Part shown: positions 5,844-14,682 of the stretch, in pieces
How positions within the stretch are numbered: position 1 is the stretch's first letter
Layout: each line of letters starts with the position of its first letter
NCBI GenBank assembly: GCA_964388985.1
Contig: CAYMCJ010000018.1
Span: 1-20,778 of the forward strand
Source: CAYMCJ01 sp964388985
GTDB taxonomy: Bacteria > Patescibacteriota > Patescibacteriia > Patescibacteriales > CAYMCJ01
DNA: 20,778 nt
Reading direction: 5' to 3'
Program-made: the position numbers and the translations under genes
Notes under the pieces: model-generated
What the model was told of the DNA's origin: nothing
Database searches by the model: none
The model's input: the letters and a program-made list of their open reading frames with translations, nothing else

Positions 5844-8072
5844 ATGGACAAAATAAAAAAAATTAGTCACTGGTTAAAAAACAACATCTTGGACATTTTG
5901 ATTATAGGACTGACGTTTTTCTGTTTTTTTAATGTTTTAAACAAATTAGACGACGCTTTTACGGTCATTGCTAATTCCTTGGCGATCTTTATCGCCATTT
6001 GGTATTTTATTAAATTTAAGAAAGAAACAATTAATAAAATAATTCAAAAATTAATTAAACAACCTTCCCCGAATAAAATAAAACTTTTATATTATAACGG
6101 ACGAAGCGGAGCCTTTCATATTTTTTCTTTTTCTAGACAGCATCTTTGGGCGGCAACCTCTTATCTTTCTACTCTTTCTAAGCAATATTTTTTGACTACA
6201 ATTTTTTATCTTTTTGCTCTTCTTAAAAAATATTTTTCAATCATATTTAGATTCGTATATAAAAAAAGATGGGAAATTATCTCCTATCTTTTTCTTTTAT
6301 TACTGCTACTAATTACTTTGGGGCAATTTTTTAATTGGTCTCGGATTGAAAAATATCAAACATTAATGATAGTTATGGCTGTTTTAAGCGGCGGGTTGAC
6401 TATATGGTATAACAGAAACAGGGTTGAAAAAGAAATAGAGAAAGAGAAAGATAAAGAGGAAAGGGCGGAAGAAAACAGAAAATTAGAATTCTCAGACAAG
6501 TTTCCAAAAATAAACAAAATCCCTGTTTTAAGAAATTTTATTAAATGGATGTATAAGGAGGGATGGGGGTATTCCGTGATTTTAATATTAATAGTGTTAG
6601 TAGGATTTGAACTTAGGATATATGGTTTGGGGAATTATTCTTTCCAGGATGACGAAGGTTTTACAAACAGTGCCGCCGCCGGATATTTATTTGAGGGAAA
6701 TCATTATAGATGGGATTGGATCTCATGGAATTCGCTTAAAGAAGAATGCCTAGATCAAAATCCTTCTTGTTTTTATCCCAGATCATTTCCGTATACGTGG
6801 CTAGTTTCAAAATCTTATCTTATTTTTGGTATATCCGAATTCAGTACGAGAATAGTGGGCGTAATATTGGGAACTTTATTAATCTTATTTAGCTACTTTA
6901 TTTTTAAAAAAACACAACTTCCTAAAAAAGCGGCTCTTTTGGTTTCTTTCGCATTAGCAATCAATTATTTATTAATACTCTATTCCCGCTTTGCCAGAAT
7001 GTATTCTTTTGTAGGTTTAATCGTATTATTCTCTTTCTATTTCTTTTACGAGTTCGCCATAAGAACGGATTCTTTGACATTATTAAAATATGAATTTAAG
7101 AAAAAATATATTTATTTGATTTTTTTAGTTCTTAGCCTATATCTGGGGCGTATTTTACACACTACAACTTTAATTTTAATCCCTGTTTTTATTTTATTTT
7201 ATTTTATTTATAATCTGAACAAAAAAGGGATTAAAAAATTTAATTATTGGGGTTTAGGCGTTCTACTATTTTTAACCGGAATAATAAGTTATCTATTTAA
7301 TATTATTGCCGTATTGAAAACTTTTATAACCTTTAGATATCCTCCTGAAGAATATATTTATTTTTTAAAAGTTTTAATTGATTCTCCTTTCATGAAGGAT
7401 TTAAATATAATTCTTTTATTTTGTTTTTTGTTTTTTTTGCTATTCACTTATAAAAAATGTAAAGCTTTTCTTTTAGTTTTCGCGATATTTATTTTTTCAA
7501 TTATAGCTTATTTATACTTTTTAGACCCCAATCAGATGATTTCTGCTAAGTATATCTCACACATTATTCCCTTTAGCATATTCCTGATAGTTTTATCTTT
7601 TTACTTTTTATCCCAACTGTATAAAGCGAAAACATCTATAATCATCTTCGTTTTCATGCTTCTTCTGCTATTATCTTTTAATTTTAGTGAAATTAAGTCT
7701 ATATATAATTTTGATAATGAAATAAGCTTCCCGAAGTATGAAAAGGCTTGGGAAGTAATAACCCATAATTTTGACCGTTCGAATGAAGTTTTAATGGGCG
7801 TTGCAGTTCAAAATAGTTATTATTTACAAAAATCAAATATTACTAACATTATAAGCATTCGCCAAGGATATGATAATTATAAATTTGATAATTTTACTTT
7901 AGATATTAAAAATCATAAGAAGGGATGGATCACTTGGTCATTAGACAAAAGTTTTCATGTTGATTCAGATATAAAAAGTTATATTTATTCAAATTTTAGA
8001 AAAATTGGCGGCCAGGGCATAGATAATACCGGTGTGGAAGTTTTTTATTTTGACGAATCTATGATTAAATAA
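5844..8072 (+). CDS. GT39-like membrane glycosyltransferase with long N-terminal membrane extension
   Basis: The 742-residue protein follows the first GT39 gene after 4 bp. Residues 242-742 form a GT-C enzyme: a membrane segment at 242-257, then LRIYGLGNYSFQDDEGFTN with the acidic motif D269-D270-E271, and FARMYSFVGL like the RQARMY segment of its neighbour. About 240 residues precede this core: hydrophobic segments near 15-33, 40-57, 114-130, 144-162 and 173-189, then a strongly charged, probably helical stretch at 191-215. Typical GT39 proteins start close to the first catalytic loop, so the extension is additional; it may be a partner-binding or regulatory module. Product and acceptor are unknown. 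It ends 13 bp from the convergent flippase gene with no visible terminator between them. Confidence 0.8.
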   Translation: MDKIKKISHWLKNNILDILIIGLTFFCFFNVLNKLDDAFTVIANSLAIFIAIWYFIKFKKETINKIIQKLIKQPSPNKIKLLYYNGRSGAFHIFSFSRQHLWAATSYLSTLSKQYFLTTIFYLFALLKKYFSIIFRFVYKKRWEIISYLFLLLLLLITLGQFFNWSRIEKYQTLMIVMAVLSGGLTIWYNRNRVEKEIEKEKDKEERAEENRKLEFSDKFPKINKIPVLRNFIKWMYKEGWGYSVILILIVLVGFELRIYGLGNYSFQDDEGFTNSAAAGYLFEGNHYRWDWISWNSLKEECLDQNPSCFYPRSFPYTWLVSKSYLIFGISEFSTRIVGVILGTLLILFSYFIFKKTQLPKKAALLVSFALAINYLLILYSRFARMYSFVGLIVLFSFYFFYEFAIRTDSLTLLKYEFKKKYIYLIFLVLSLYLGRILHTTTLILIPVFILFYFIYNLNKKGIKKFNYWGLGVLLFLTGIISYLFNIIAVLKTFITFRYPPEEYIYFLKVLIDSPFMKDLNIILLFCFLFFLLFTYKKCKAFLLVFAIFIFSIIAYLYFLDPNQMISAKYISHIIPFSIFLIVLSFYFLSQLYKAKTSIIIFVFMLLLLLSFNFSEIKSIYNFDNEISFPKYEKAWEVITHNFDRSNEVLMGVAVQNSYYLQKSNITNIISIRQGYDNYKFDNFTLDIKNHKKGWITWSLDKSFHVDSDIKSYIYSNFRKIGGQGIDNTGVEVFYFDESMIK

Positions 8073-8085
8073 TAATATTTAAAAG

Positions 8086-9339
8086 CTAAACTTTGATATA
8101 TTTTGTTAAATATATATACTCAAGACTAAACCAAATAAAATAAGATGTAATAGTCGCGATTGCCGCTCCATAAATACCAAATAATGGTATTAATAAAAAG
8201 TTAAGAACGATATTTATTAAGGCTGCGAATAAACCAAAAATAAATATTTTTTTTGTTTTATCCTTTAAAATTAATATTTCTTGTGTAAAAGACTGTAAGA
8301 CAGCCAATAAAGGAAACAGACCTAAAAATTTTATAAGCAATCCTACATTTTCAAATCCATCCCCATAAATTATTTTTACTATAGGATTTGATAAAAATAA
8401 AAAAAATAAAAATAGTCCAATATTAATTAGGGCTATTTTTTTTATAGTTTTTTTAAACAATAACTCCGAATTATTTTTTATAAAAAGAGGCATAACCCCT
8501 AAAATAATTGGAGCGGAAATTATTATTGCGTTTTGAGTAGTATCAGCTGCAATAGAATAGAGCCCCACCTCTTTGACGCCAGATAAAAAGGATAACATAA
8601 CAACGCTAACCTTTGATAAAATAATATAAGAGATACCTGTTAAAGAAAGAAAAAAAGCTCTTTGCAAAATAATTTTTGCAAGATCAGGTTTGTTTTGTAA
8701 AAATCCTTGAAAACTAGAAGTAAATTTATTGTGTAGAATAATAAATCCTGCTAAAAAAGACAAGGAATATCCCAAAATAAAAGAAATTAACAAAGTTTGT
8801 AAATTTAAATTGCCAAAGAAGAAGAAAACCAAAATAAGACTTATTTGGAAAAAATATTCAATAAAGTAAATGATGGCATTATAAACAAGCCTATGGGCTG
8901 CTTCGAAATAAATGACTACAGACCCCCATAAATTAATAGATACCATCAGAAGAATAAAAAGCCAAAAATTTTCTTTTAAAACAGCTATGTTAACAAAACA
9001 TAAGAATAAAAATAAAAAAATCGATGCAAAAAAAGAAAAAAGCATCTTTAATTTTAAACTTTTATAGAACATTTCCTGAGCAATCTTGTTGAATTTATTT
9101 TCCGTAATCTCTTTCTTTATGGATACTTGAAAACTTGTTCCGAAGAGTAAGCCAAGCATTGAAATATAGGCAAGAATTAATGAGAAAGAGCCATAAATTT
9201 CAATACTGGCTGCTTTAGGAATAAAAATAATAAAAAATAGTCCAGAAACAATAAAAATTAATTTTGATATAATCGTCCAAAAAGTTTCTTTACTTACTTT
9301 ATTTGTATATATAATTTTTTTTAATCTGTTCATAACCAT
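8086..9339 (-). CDS. Wzx-type polysaccharide flippase (MOP superfamily)
   Basis: A 417-residue, almost wholly hydrophobic protein with about twelve membrane segments, the expected size of Wzx/RfbX flippases. The N-terminus (KETFWTIISKLIFIVSGLFFIIF, split across the first segment) followed by EIYGSFSLILAYISMLGLLFG, and the late segment FGIYGAAIATITSYFIWF, match the oligosaccharide flippase pattern of a duplicated six-helix bundle. Such proteins move lipid-linked oligosaccharides to the outer face of the membrane. AAAGGA stands 7 bases before the ATG at 9337-9339 and overlaps the stop region of the preceding FkbM gene, supporting this start. It is the last gene of the minus-strand glycan cluster. 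Confidence 0.88.
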   Translation of the reverse strand: MVMNRLKKIIYTNKVSKETFWTIISKLIFIVSGLFFIIFIPKAASIEIYGSFSLILAYISMLGLLFGTSFQVSIKKEITENKFNKIAQEMFYKSLKLKMLFSFFASIFLFLFLCFVNIAVLKENFWLFILLMVSINLWGSVVIYFEAAHRLVYNAIIYFIEYFFQISLILVFFFFGNLNLQTLLISFILGYSLSFLAGFIILHNKFTSSFQGFLQNKPDLAKIILQRAFFLSLTGISYIILSKVSVVMLSFLSGVKEVGLYSIAADTTQNAIIISAPIILGVMPLFIKNNSELLFKKTIKKIALINIGLFLFFLFLSNPIVKIIYGDGFENVGLLIKFLGLFPLLAVLQSFTQEILILKDKTKKIFIFGLFAALINIVLNFLLIPLFGIYGAAIATITSYFIWFSLEYIYLTKYIKV

Positions 9340-9343
9340 TTTT

Positions 9344-10153
9344 TTATCCTTTATAAAAATGCATCAACATTCCTTGAAGTTTATTTTTCGTATTTAAATT
9401 TAGATTCATTGCTCGTAATTGTACTTTAAATCCTGTAGTTTCAAAAAAGTTAATAAAAAAAGAAATCTCAGATTGTTTTTTAGGGTTGTGATGATATTCA
9501 ATGATCCACTCTTTTACTAAATCAATTTTATTTTTTTTATACAGTTCGTTTATAACTCTGAATTCTTCTCCTTCAATATCCATCTTACATAGATCAATTT
9601 CTTTCTGTAATAAATCAGAAAAATTTATACAATCCACATCCTCCCCCATTTCTCTCTTTTCTCGATTTATTTTAGATACAACTGAACCATTTTTAGAAGA
9701 TAAAAAAGATATTTTTCCGTTTTTATCAGAAACGGCACAATTAATGCAAGCTATATTTTTAAAATTTGAAGTGTTCATAAGCAAGTATTTAAAATTAACC
9801 GGGTCTGGCTCATAACAGATTATTTTACATTTAGGAAACCTGAATTTATAATAGAGCGTAGTTATTCCTATATTTGCACCAATATCATAGATTATAGAAT
9901 CTTCTTTTAAATCAATGGAGTAATCACCTCTAAAAAAAATTTCTCTAAACAATAAAAAGAATAAGGAATAATCTGGAAAATGTACTTTATGATTAAAAAT
10001 ATATTCCGATTTAATTTTAAAATTTCTAAATAGAAAGAATTTTATTAGAAACAAGATATAATAATATAATAGCTTAGGCCTATTTTTAGTCTTATTACTA
10101 TAAAAATAAACCATATCTAAATAAATTATTCCCGCCCATTTAACTAATTTCAT
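9344..10153 (-). CDS. FkbM-family SAM-dependent methyltransferase
   Basis: The 269-residue protein has the FkbM signature: IIYDIGANIGITTLYY (SAM-binding motif I at 87-102), CYEPDP at 113-118, and CKMDIEGEEF at 189-198. Family members methylate sugar or polyketide hydroxyls. Residues 1-80 are rich in aromatic and basic residues, with a hydrophobic stretch at about 29-44 that could touch the membrane. Its gene starts one base after the previous stop and ends 4 bp before the flippase ATG, so it is surely co-transcribed. The likely substrate is a sugar of the glycan made by this cluster; the exact position is unknown. Confidence 0.87.
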   Translation of the reverse strand: MKLVKWAGIIYLDMVYFYSNKTKNRPKLLYYYILFLIKFFLFRNFKIKSEYIFNHKVHFPDYSLFFLLFREIFFRGDYSIDLKEDSIIYDIGANIGITTLYYKFRFPKCKIICYEPDPVNFKYLLMNTSNFKNIACINCAVSDKNGKISFLSSKNGSVVSKINREKREMGEDVDCINFSDLLQKEIDLCKMDIEGEEFRVINELYKKNKIDLVKEWIIEYHHNPKKQSEISFFINFFETTGFKVQLRAMNLNLNTKNKLQGMLMHFYKG

Positions 10154-10154
10154 A

Positions 10155-10862
10155 TTATTTTTTTAATATAAAGCATTCAGTTATAGCTTTCCAAGACCTT
10201 TCTCTTTTTGTAACATACTCCCCTAAGTTAAATTCAAAAAAAATACCAGAATCGGTTTTATAAACTTGTTTGTACCCTGCATTTTTAGCTAAATATGTAA
10301 TGTCTTCCAGGTCATATAAAAATTTGTGATGAAAAAACATATGAGATAAACCCTGCAAGTAAAAAGCAGACGTAACTTTCTCTCCCGTATGTTCTTCTAA
10401 ATGAGCTTTCAGAAAAGCAGATTCTTCAGATTTTCCATATATCTTTTTAAAACTTTTTTCTAAAGAAGGGACACATATGATCTGTATACCACCGTCTTTT
10501 AAAATTCTATAAGACTCTTTCAGATAATCCTTAAATTCATTCCGATATATATGTTCAATCACATGTGATGAGAAAATAAGATTTATAGATTTCATTGAAA
10601 AAGGAAGTTTTTTAGTGATATCTATATGAACTTTCCCAGGAATGCCGGTGTTAAGAAAATCTTTTAGAGGATGATTATCAGCTCCAAAATTTACCCTTCT
10701 TATCTCATTTTCATATAAGAATTTTCTAATTCTATTTTTAGTAAAAAAATGTCCGTTTAAAATCCAATTTTTTATACTAAGCAATTCAAAGTGTAGGTTT
10801 ATTAATAATTCATATGCAATACCTCCACGTGGAAATTTTTTTTCTAATAATTTAAAATTCAT
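10155..10862 (-). CDS. Class I SAM methyltransferase with atypical motif I
   Basis: A 235-residue protein with a Methyltransf_11-type core: RVNFGADNHPLKDFLNTGI (56-74), then VHIDITKKLPF (78-88), INLIFSSHVIEHI (93-105) and ESYRILKDGGIQIICVP (116-132). The usual D.G.G.G loop is replaced by NFGADNHP, as in some predicted methyltransferases of the COG4627 kind, where the substrate is unknown. The ATG overlaps the TGA of the TylF-GT2 fusion gene by 4 nt (ATGA), with AAGGAG 8 bases upstream, so translation is probably coupled. It lies in a run of glycan-modifying genes. Confidence 0.78.
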   Translation of the reverse strand: MNFKLLEKKFPRGGIAYELLINLHFELLSIKNWILNGHFFTKNRIRKFLYENEIRRVNFGADNHPLKDFLNTGIPGKVHIDITKKLPFSMKSINLIFSSHVIEHIYRNEFKDYLKESYRILKDGGIQIICVPSLEKSFKKIYGKSEESAFLKAHLEEHTGEKVTSAFYLQGLSHMFFHHKFLYDLEDITYLAKNAGYKQVYKTDSGIFFEFNLGEYVTKRERSWKAITECFILKK

Positions 10863-12580
10863 TTTAGTATCTCCTTAAATTTATGACCCAAAATAACTAT
10901 TTTTACAAACGAACTGTGAGGTAAAAATGAAAGCAAGTATACAACATTTATTAAAGCCTTTCTTTCCCGATTATATTTAACGGATTCAATCAGTGATTCC
11001 CGGCCATCTTTTAAACTCCCGGAAAGTATTTCATTTACACCTTTCTCAAAATAAATATAACCCAATTTTTTCGGATTATATTTAACATAATCTTGTTTAA
11101 ACTCTTTAAGAAAAATCTCATAAAGATCGTGTTGATATTTTGCTTTTTTTATTATCTGTCCAGTCCCTGTTAAACGATCTTGATGGTCGGTATAGTAAAT
11201 TCGCACGGTTTTTGGAATAAAAAGACAATTATATCTTTTTAAAATGGTTAACCATAAAATATCTTCATTTTGCCCGGACATATTCGGGAACCGGTATTTT
11301 AGATTTTTAATTAAATCCCCCTTTATTACCGCTTTTTTTTCTCCCGACATTTTTTCACCTTTTATCCAGTCAAAATACGTAATAATTTCATTATTACGAG
11401 GATATTCGCCAATTATAATGCCGTTTTTATCTTCACAGTTAAATAATAATACCCCTATTTTAGGATCTTTTAGTTCTTCAACTTCTTTCACTATAATTTT
11501 TAAGGCATCCTTTTTAAGTTCATCATCAGAATCAAAAGGCATGACATAATCCCCTTGAACCACATCAAAACCTTTATTTCTGGCAAAATTTACCCCCTTA
11601 TTTTCTTGATAAAAATATTGGATCCTGTTGTCTTTGAGATATTGGCTTATTAAATCCCTTGTCTTATCCGTGGATCCATCATCAACGATAATTAACTCCC
11701 AATTTTTATAAGTTTGGTTTAAAACTGACTTTATTACTCTTTCTATACACCAAGCTCTATTATACGTGGGAATTACAATTGAAATTTTTTTTGTTTCTTT
11801 ATCTAATATTTTTTTATTTTCTTCAAACGATTCAATTTTAATTCCAATTCTTCCGGCGTTATCAATTCTATTAAGAAGAATCGGTCTATTTAAAAAATAT
11901 TCATCAACTGCTTTTTTTGAACCCGCCCAATATCCATAATCGTCTAATATTAGAACACCATTTTTTGTCAAAACAGGGAATAAATAATCTAATTCATGTT
12001 TTGTGGATTCATACCAATCGGTATCTAACCTTAACAAAGCAATTTGGGAAGGTATTGTATCCGGGATAGTCTCTTCAACTTTACCTTTGACAAACACCAT
12101 CTTATCTGCAGGATATTTCGTTAAGTACATATTATTTTTAACTTCAGATAAAGCTGAAAAGCAAATTTCATTAAAATCTTTTTTTTGTTTTTTCTTCCAT
12201 TTTGAAATCATATTAAAAGATTCAGCTGATACATGCGTATCCTCCTTCCCGGGTTCTGACATTCCCTCAAAGGTATCATAAAGATATATTTTTCGATTTG
12301 TCTCTTGCATTTCAAGCAGAGTGAGAGCAATTAACATAGTACTTCCCCCCTTCCAAACACCACACTCAACAAAATCACCCGGTATTTGGGAATTAACAAT
12401 ATATTCCACTGATTTATACAATGCGTACATTTTTTCCTTTGAAGTCATCGTATAATCTTGGCAAGTATTGTAGATTCTTCCGAATCTTCCATCCTCACGA
12501 ATAACATAATCAGCTTTGATAAGCTCATAGCCGACTGCGTTTGATAATTTTTGAATATTCCTTTTTAGCATGCTCAGCAT
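10859..12580 (-). CDS. TylF-type O-methyltransferase fused to GT2 glycosyltransferase
   Basis: A 573-residue two-domain protein. Residues 45-250 match TylF/MycF (macrocin-type sugar O-methyltransferases): GDFVECGVWKGGST (68-81), YDTFEGMSEP (101-110), LRLDTDWYESTKHELDYLFP (183-202) and LILDDYGYWAG (210-220). The acidic LD-T-D and LDD motifs fit a metal-dependent mechanism. After a linker, residues 265-460 are a GT2 GT-A domain: ISIVIPTYNRAW (266-277), LIIVDDGSTDKT (296-307), ENKGVNFARN (326-335) and the DXD region FDSDDE (349-354); a helical tail follows. The two activities may act in sequence, adding a sugar and methylating it. A second ATG lies at 12569-12571; neither has a good Shine-Dalgarno. 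I see no frameshift or stop between domains, so this is a true fusion as sequenced. Confidence 0.88.
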   Translation of the reverse strand: MLSMLKRNIQKLSNAVGYELIKADYVIREDGRFGRIYNTCQDYTMTSKEKMYALYKSVEYIVNSQIPGDFVECGVWKGGSTMLIALTLLEMQETNRKIYLYDTFEGMSEPGKEDTHVSAESFNMISKWKKKQKKDFNEICFSALSEVKNNMYLTKYPADKMVFVKGKVEETIPDTIPSQIALLRLDTDWYESTKHELDYLFPVLTKNGVLILDDYGYWAGSKKAVDEYFLNRPILLNRIDNAGRIGIKIESFEENKKILDKETKKISIVIPTYNRAWCIERVIKSVLNQTYKNWELIIVDDGSTDKTRDLISQYLKDNRIQYFYQENKGVNFARNKGFDVVQGDYVMPFDSDDELKKDALKIIVKEVEELKDPKIGVLLFNCEDKNGIIIGEYPRNNEIITYFDWIKGEKMSGEKKAVIKGDLIKNLKYRFPNMSGQNEDILWLTILKRYNCLFIPKTVRIYYTDHQDRLTGTGQIIKKAKYQHDLYEIFLKEFKQDYVKYNPKKLGYIYFEKGVNEILSGSLKDGRESLIESVKYNRERKALINVVYLLSFLPHSSFVKIVILGHKFKEILK

Positions 12581-12658
12581 AAAAAAATAGTTTTATTTTG
12601 TCATTTATAAATATAATTGAATTGATATTCTCTTTTTAAAACCCTCAATACCACAAAT

Positions 12659-13324
12659 TTATTTTTTTTTACACACCACCATCAAAGACTTTCCAATGAA
12701 GTCATAGTTGGCTCGTTTAAACAACCAATTAAAATGAAGCCCAAAAGGCAACTTGGCCATGGCGCCCAAAGCATAAACCCGTGTTTTCAGTATCGTAAAC
12801 CCATGATTTCTAGCTATTGTCGTTATCCTTTCTTTGGAAAAAGATTGGAGGTGTCCCACCCGGTGAAATTTACCGCCGCAATGGGGACACACAAAACTGT
12901 TTTTTTCCAAAATTTCATCGAAAGGTACGGTCAAGACAAAGACACCGCCCCAATCAAGCACTCGATAAATTTCGTTTAATCCTTGTTCGATTTGCTGGTC
13001 CGTTAAATGTTCGATGACTTCAATACAAAAAATGGTTTTAAATTTATTATCCGAAAAATGTAAATCCGTTATCACTCCTTCTTTGACAAAATCAACTTTC
13101 GGATAAAGATCAATCCCCATCACCTCTTTATAACCGTGGTTTTTAATAACCTCAATCAAAGTTCCTGTTCCGGCGCCAATATCTAAAATCGGCCCTCTGA
13201 TTAATTTTTTAGACAGTTTGAATATTAATTTGGAAACTTTGTCGCCAAAATATTTATGCCCCAACTTATCTCTTTTCTCTTTTGAACATTTTTCCAAAAT
13301 TTTTTGATATTTTTCATTATCCAT
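12659..13324 (-). CDS. Class I SAM methyltransferase with Cys-His pair
   Basis: A 221-residue methyltransferase: GPILDIGAGTGTLIEVI (44-60, motif I), VMGIDLYP (68-75), FKTIFCIEVIEHL (95-107) and EIYRVLDWGGVFVLTVPFDE (118-137). A CPHCGGKFHRVGH segment (146-158) looks like a small zinc-binding knuckle, which I have seen described in glycan-cluster methyltransferases of this size. The substrate is unknown. The gene follows the CapK-like gene after 17 bp and is separated from the next gene downstream by 78 bp, the longest gap in this cluster. That gap is AT-rich with no convincing promoter or hairpin. Confidence 0.82.
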   Translation of the reverse strand: MDNEKYQKILEKCSKEKRDKLGHKYFGDKVSKLIFKLSKKLIRGPILDIGAGTGTLIEVIKNHGYKEVMGIDLYPKVDFVKEGVITDLHFSDNKFKTIFCIEVIEHLTDQQIEQGLNEIYRVLDWGGVFVLTVPFDEILEKNSFVCPHCGGKFHRVGHLQSFSKERITTIARNHGFTILKTRVYALGAMAKLPFGLHFNWLFKRANYDFIGKSLMVVCKKK

Positions 13325-13341
13325 TTTGTTTTGTTTGATTA

Positions 13342-14682
13342 TTAGATTATATCACTTATTGTATATAAATATTTTCCATTTACATTTGACTCAATTTTTT
13401 GAACAAACTCCCATTTTATTATGCAATGTTCATCCATTACTAATTTTATACTTTTATTAATGTTTTCTATATCTCTTTCGTTTTTTTCTTTATTCAAAAT
13501 AATTTTACAAACTATCAAATCATAACTTTTCTGAACTATTTGAAATTTTTTAACCCAATCTTTCATATAAAATAAATGGGTAAAATATTCTCCATCAATC
13601 AACTCGCCATTTTTTGTTTTAAATAAGTTTACATCCCGCCCCTTAATGGCGGTAATTAATGGCAACCCTCTTCCACAAGAGCATTCCTGTTTTTCAGAAG
13701 AGATTGCAATATCTCCAATATCATATCTTATTAAAGGCATTGAAAAATTATTTAATGTTGTGACATATACCCTTCCTAATTCACCTGGCTTGCAGGGCTC
13801 CAATTTATCATTTAAAATTTCAAAATAATGATGAAAAATATTCAGATGTAATCCTTCGTTTTGTGAACAAGAGCAAGCAATATCTCCGACTTCCCTGGAC
13901 CCGTATCTGTTAAATACTTCTGCTCTAAAAACTTCCTCTATATTTTTTTTCATTTCCGGATACAACGTGCCTGCAGAAGTCATAATTCCTCTTGGAGAAT
14001 AAACCTCTAAATTATTTTTTCTAATAAATTGACTCAATTCATAAATAGATTGAACATAGGCTTCAATTATTTCTGGTTTATATTTATTTATTTTCCATAC
14101 ATATTTAGCTATGTCCGTTCCCGACATTCGAAAAGAATTCAACATCATTCTTCGACTGACGAAATTTTGAATTTTAGCCTTAAAACCATAACCGCCTCGC
14201 AAAATATCTCGTTCCGAACCCCATAATTTAACCATTCTACAAGGATATTTGACCACAAAAGAATAAAATAACCATTTGTTCGCCATTATACTAGTCCAGA
14301 CATTTTTATCTTGAATAAACTTTATTGGCTCGCCAGTTGAACCTCCTGAAGTATTTAAATATGGTTTTCTAGAATTATAATCAGGATCTTTAGATTTCAA
14401 ATCTTCAAAATTATTTCTAATTATATCTTTCGATAAAACCGGAATTTTACTAAAATTATCAAGATTTACTTTTCCGTCGATAACAACTCTTTTTTCATTT
14501 AAAATTTTAGTATAATATGGCACATATTTCCAAGCATGCAACAAAATTTCTCTTAATTTTTTTTCTTGGTTTTTAAAATTTTCTTCCAAGGTATTGAATT
14601 CAAACGATTTTAACGCATAAAATTCGGGAAAAATGTTTTTTCCTGACAACTTCAATCCCAAATTCAATAAAATGTTTTTCAT
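13342..14682 (-). CDS. CapK/PaaK-like adenylate-forming enzyme
   Basis: A 446-residue protein of the phenylacetate-CoA-ligase-like (CapK) family in the ANL superfamily. Visible motifs are the phosphate-binding loop TSGGSTGEP (111-119), YGSREVG (260-266), MPLIRYDIGD (315-324) and a CSCGRGLP knuckle (334-341). Residues 41-60 (KKLREILLHAWKYVPYYTKI) match the usual N-terminal pattern. CapK proteins recur in capsule and O-antigen loci; the acid they activate is not established, with acyl or amino-acid decoration of sugars a plausible role. The ATG overlaps the TGA of the upstream GT4 gene by 4 nt (ATGA), implying translational coupling. The length is normal and the motifs intact, so it should be active. 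Confidence 0.85.
   Translation of the reverse strand: MKNILLNLGLKLSGKNIFPEFYALKSFEFNTLEENFKNQEKKLREILLHAWKYVPYYTKILNEKRVVIDGKVNLDNFSKIPVLSKDIIRNNFEDLKSKDPDYNSRKPYLNTSGGSTGEPIKFIQDKNVWTSIMANKWLFYSFVVKYPCRMVKLWGSERDILRGGYGFKAKIQNFVSRRMMLNSFRMSGTDIAKYVWKINKYKPEIIEAYVQSIYELSQFIRKNNLEVYSPRGIMTSAGTLYPEMKKNIEEVFRAEVFNRYGSREVGDIACSCSQNEGLHLNIFHHYFEILNDKLEPCKPGELGRVYVTTLNNFSMPLIRYDIGDIAISSEKQECSCGRGLPLITAIKGRDVNLFKTKNGELIDGEYFTHLFYMKDWVKKFQIVQKSYDLIVCKIILNKEKNERDIENINKSIKLVMDEHCIIKWEFVQKIESNVNGKYLYTISDII

Noticed and set aside
8073..8085. Bidirectional terminator between the convergent GT39 and flippase genes
   Set aside because: Only 13 bases separate the stops and no stem with a T-tract is visible there or just inside the gene ends.
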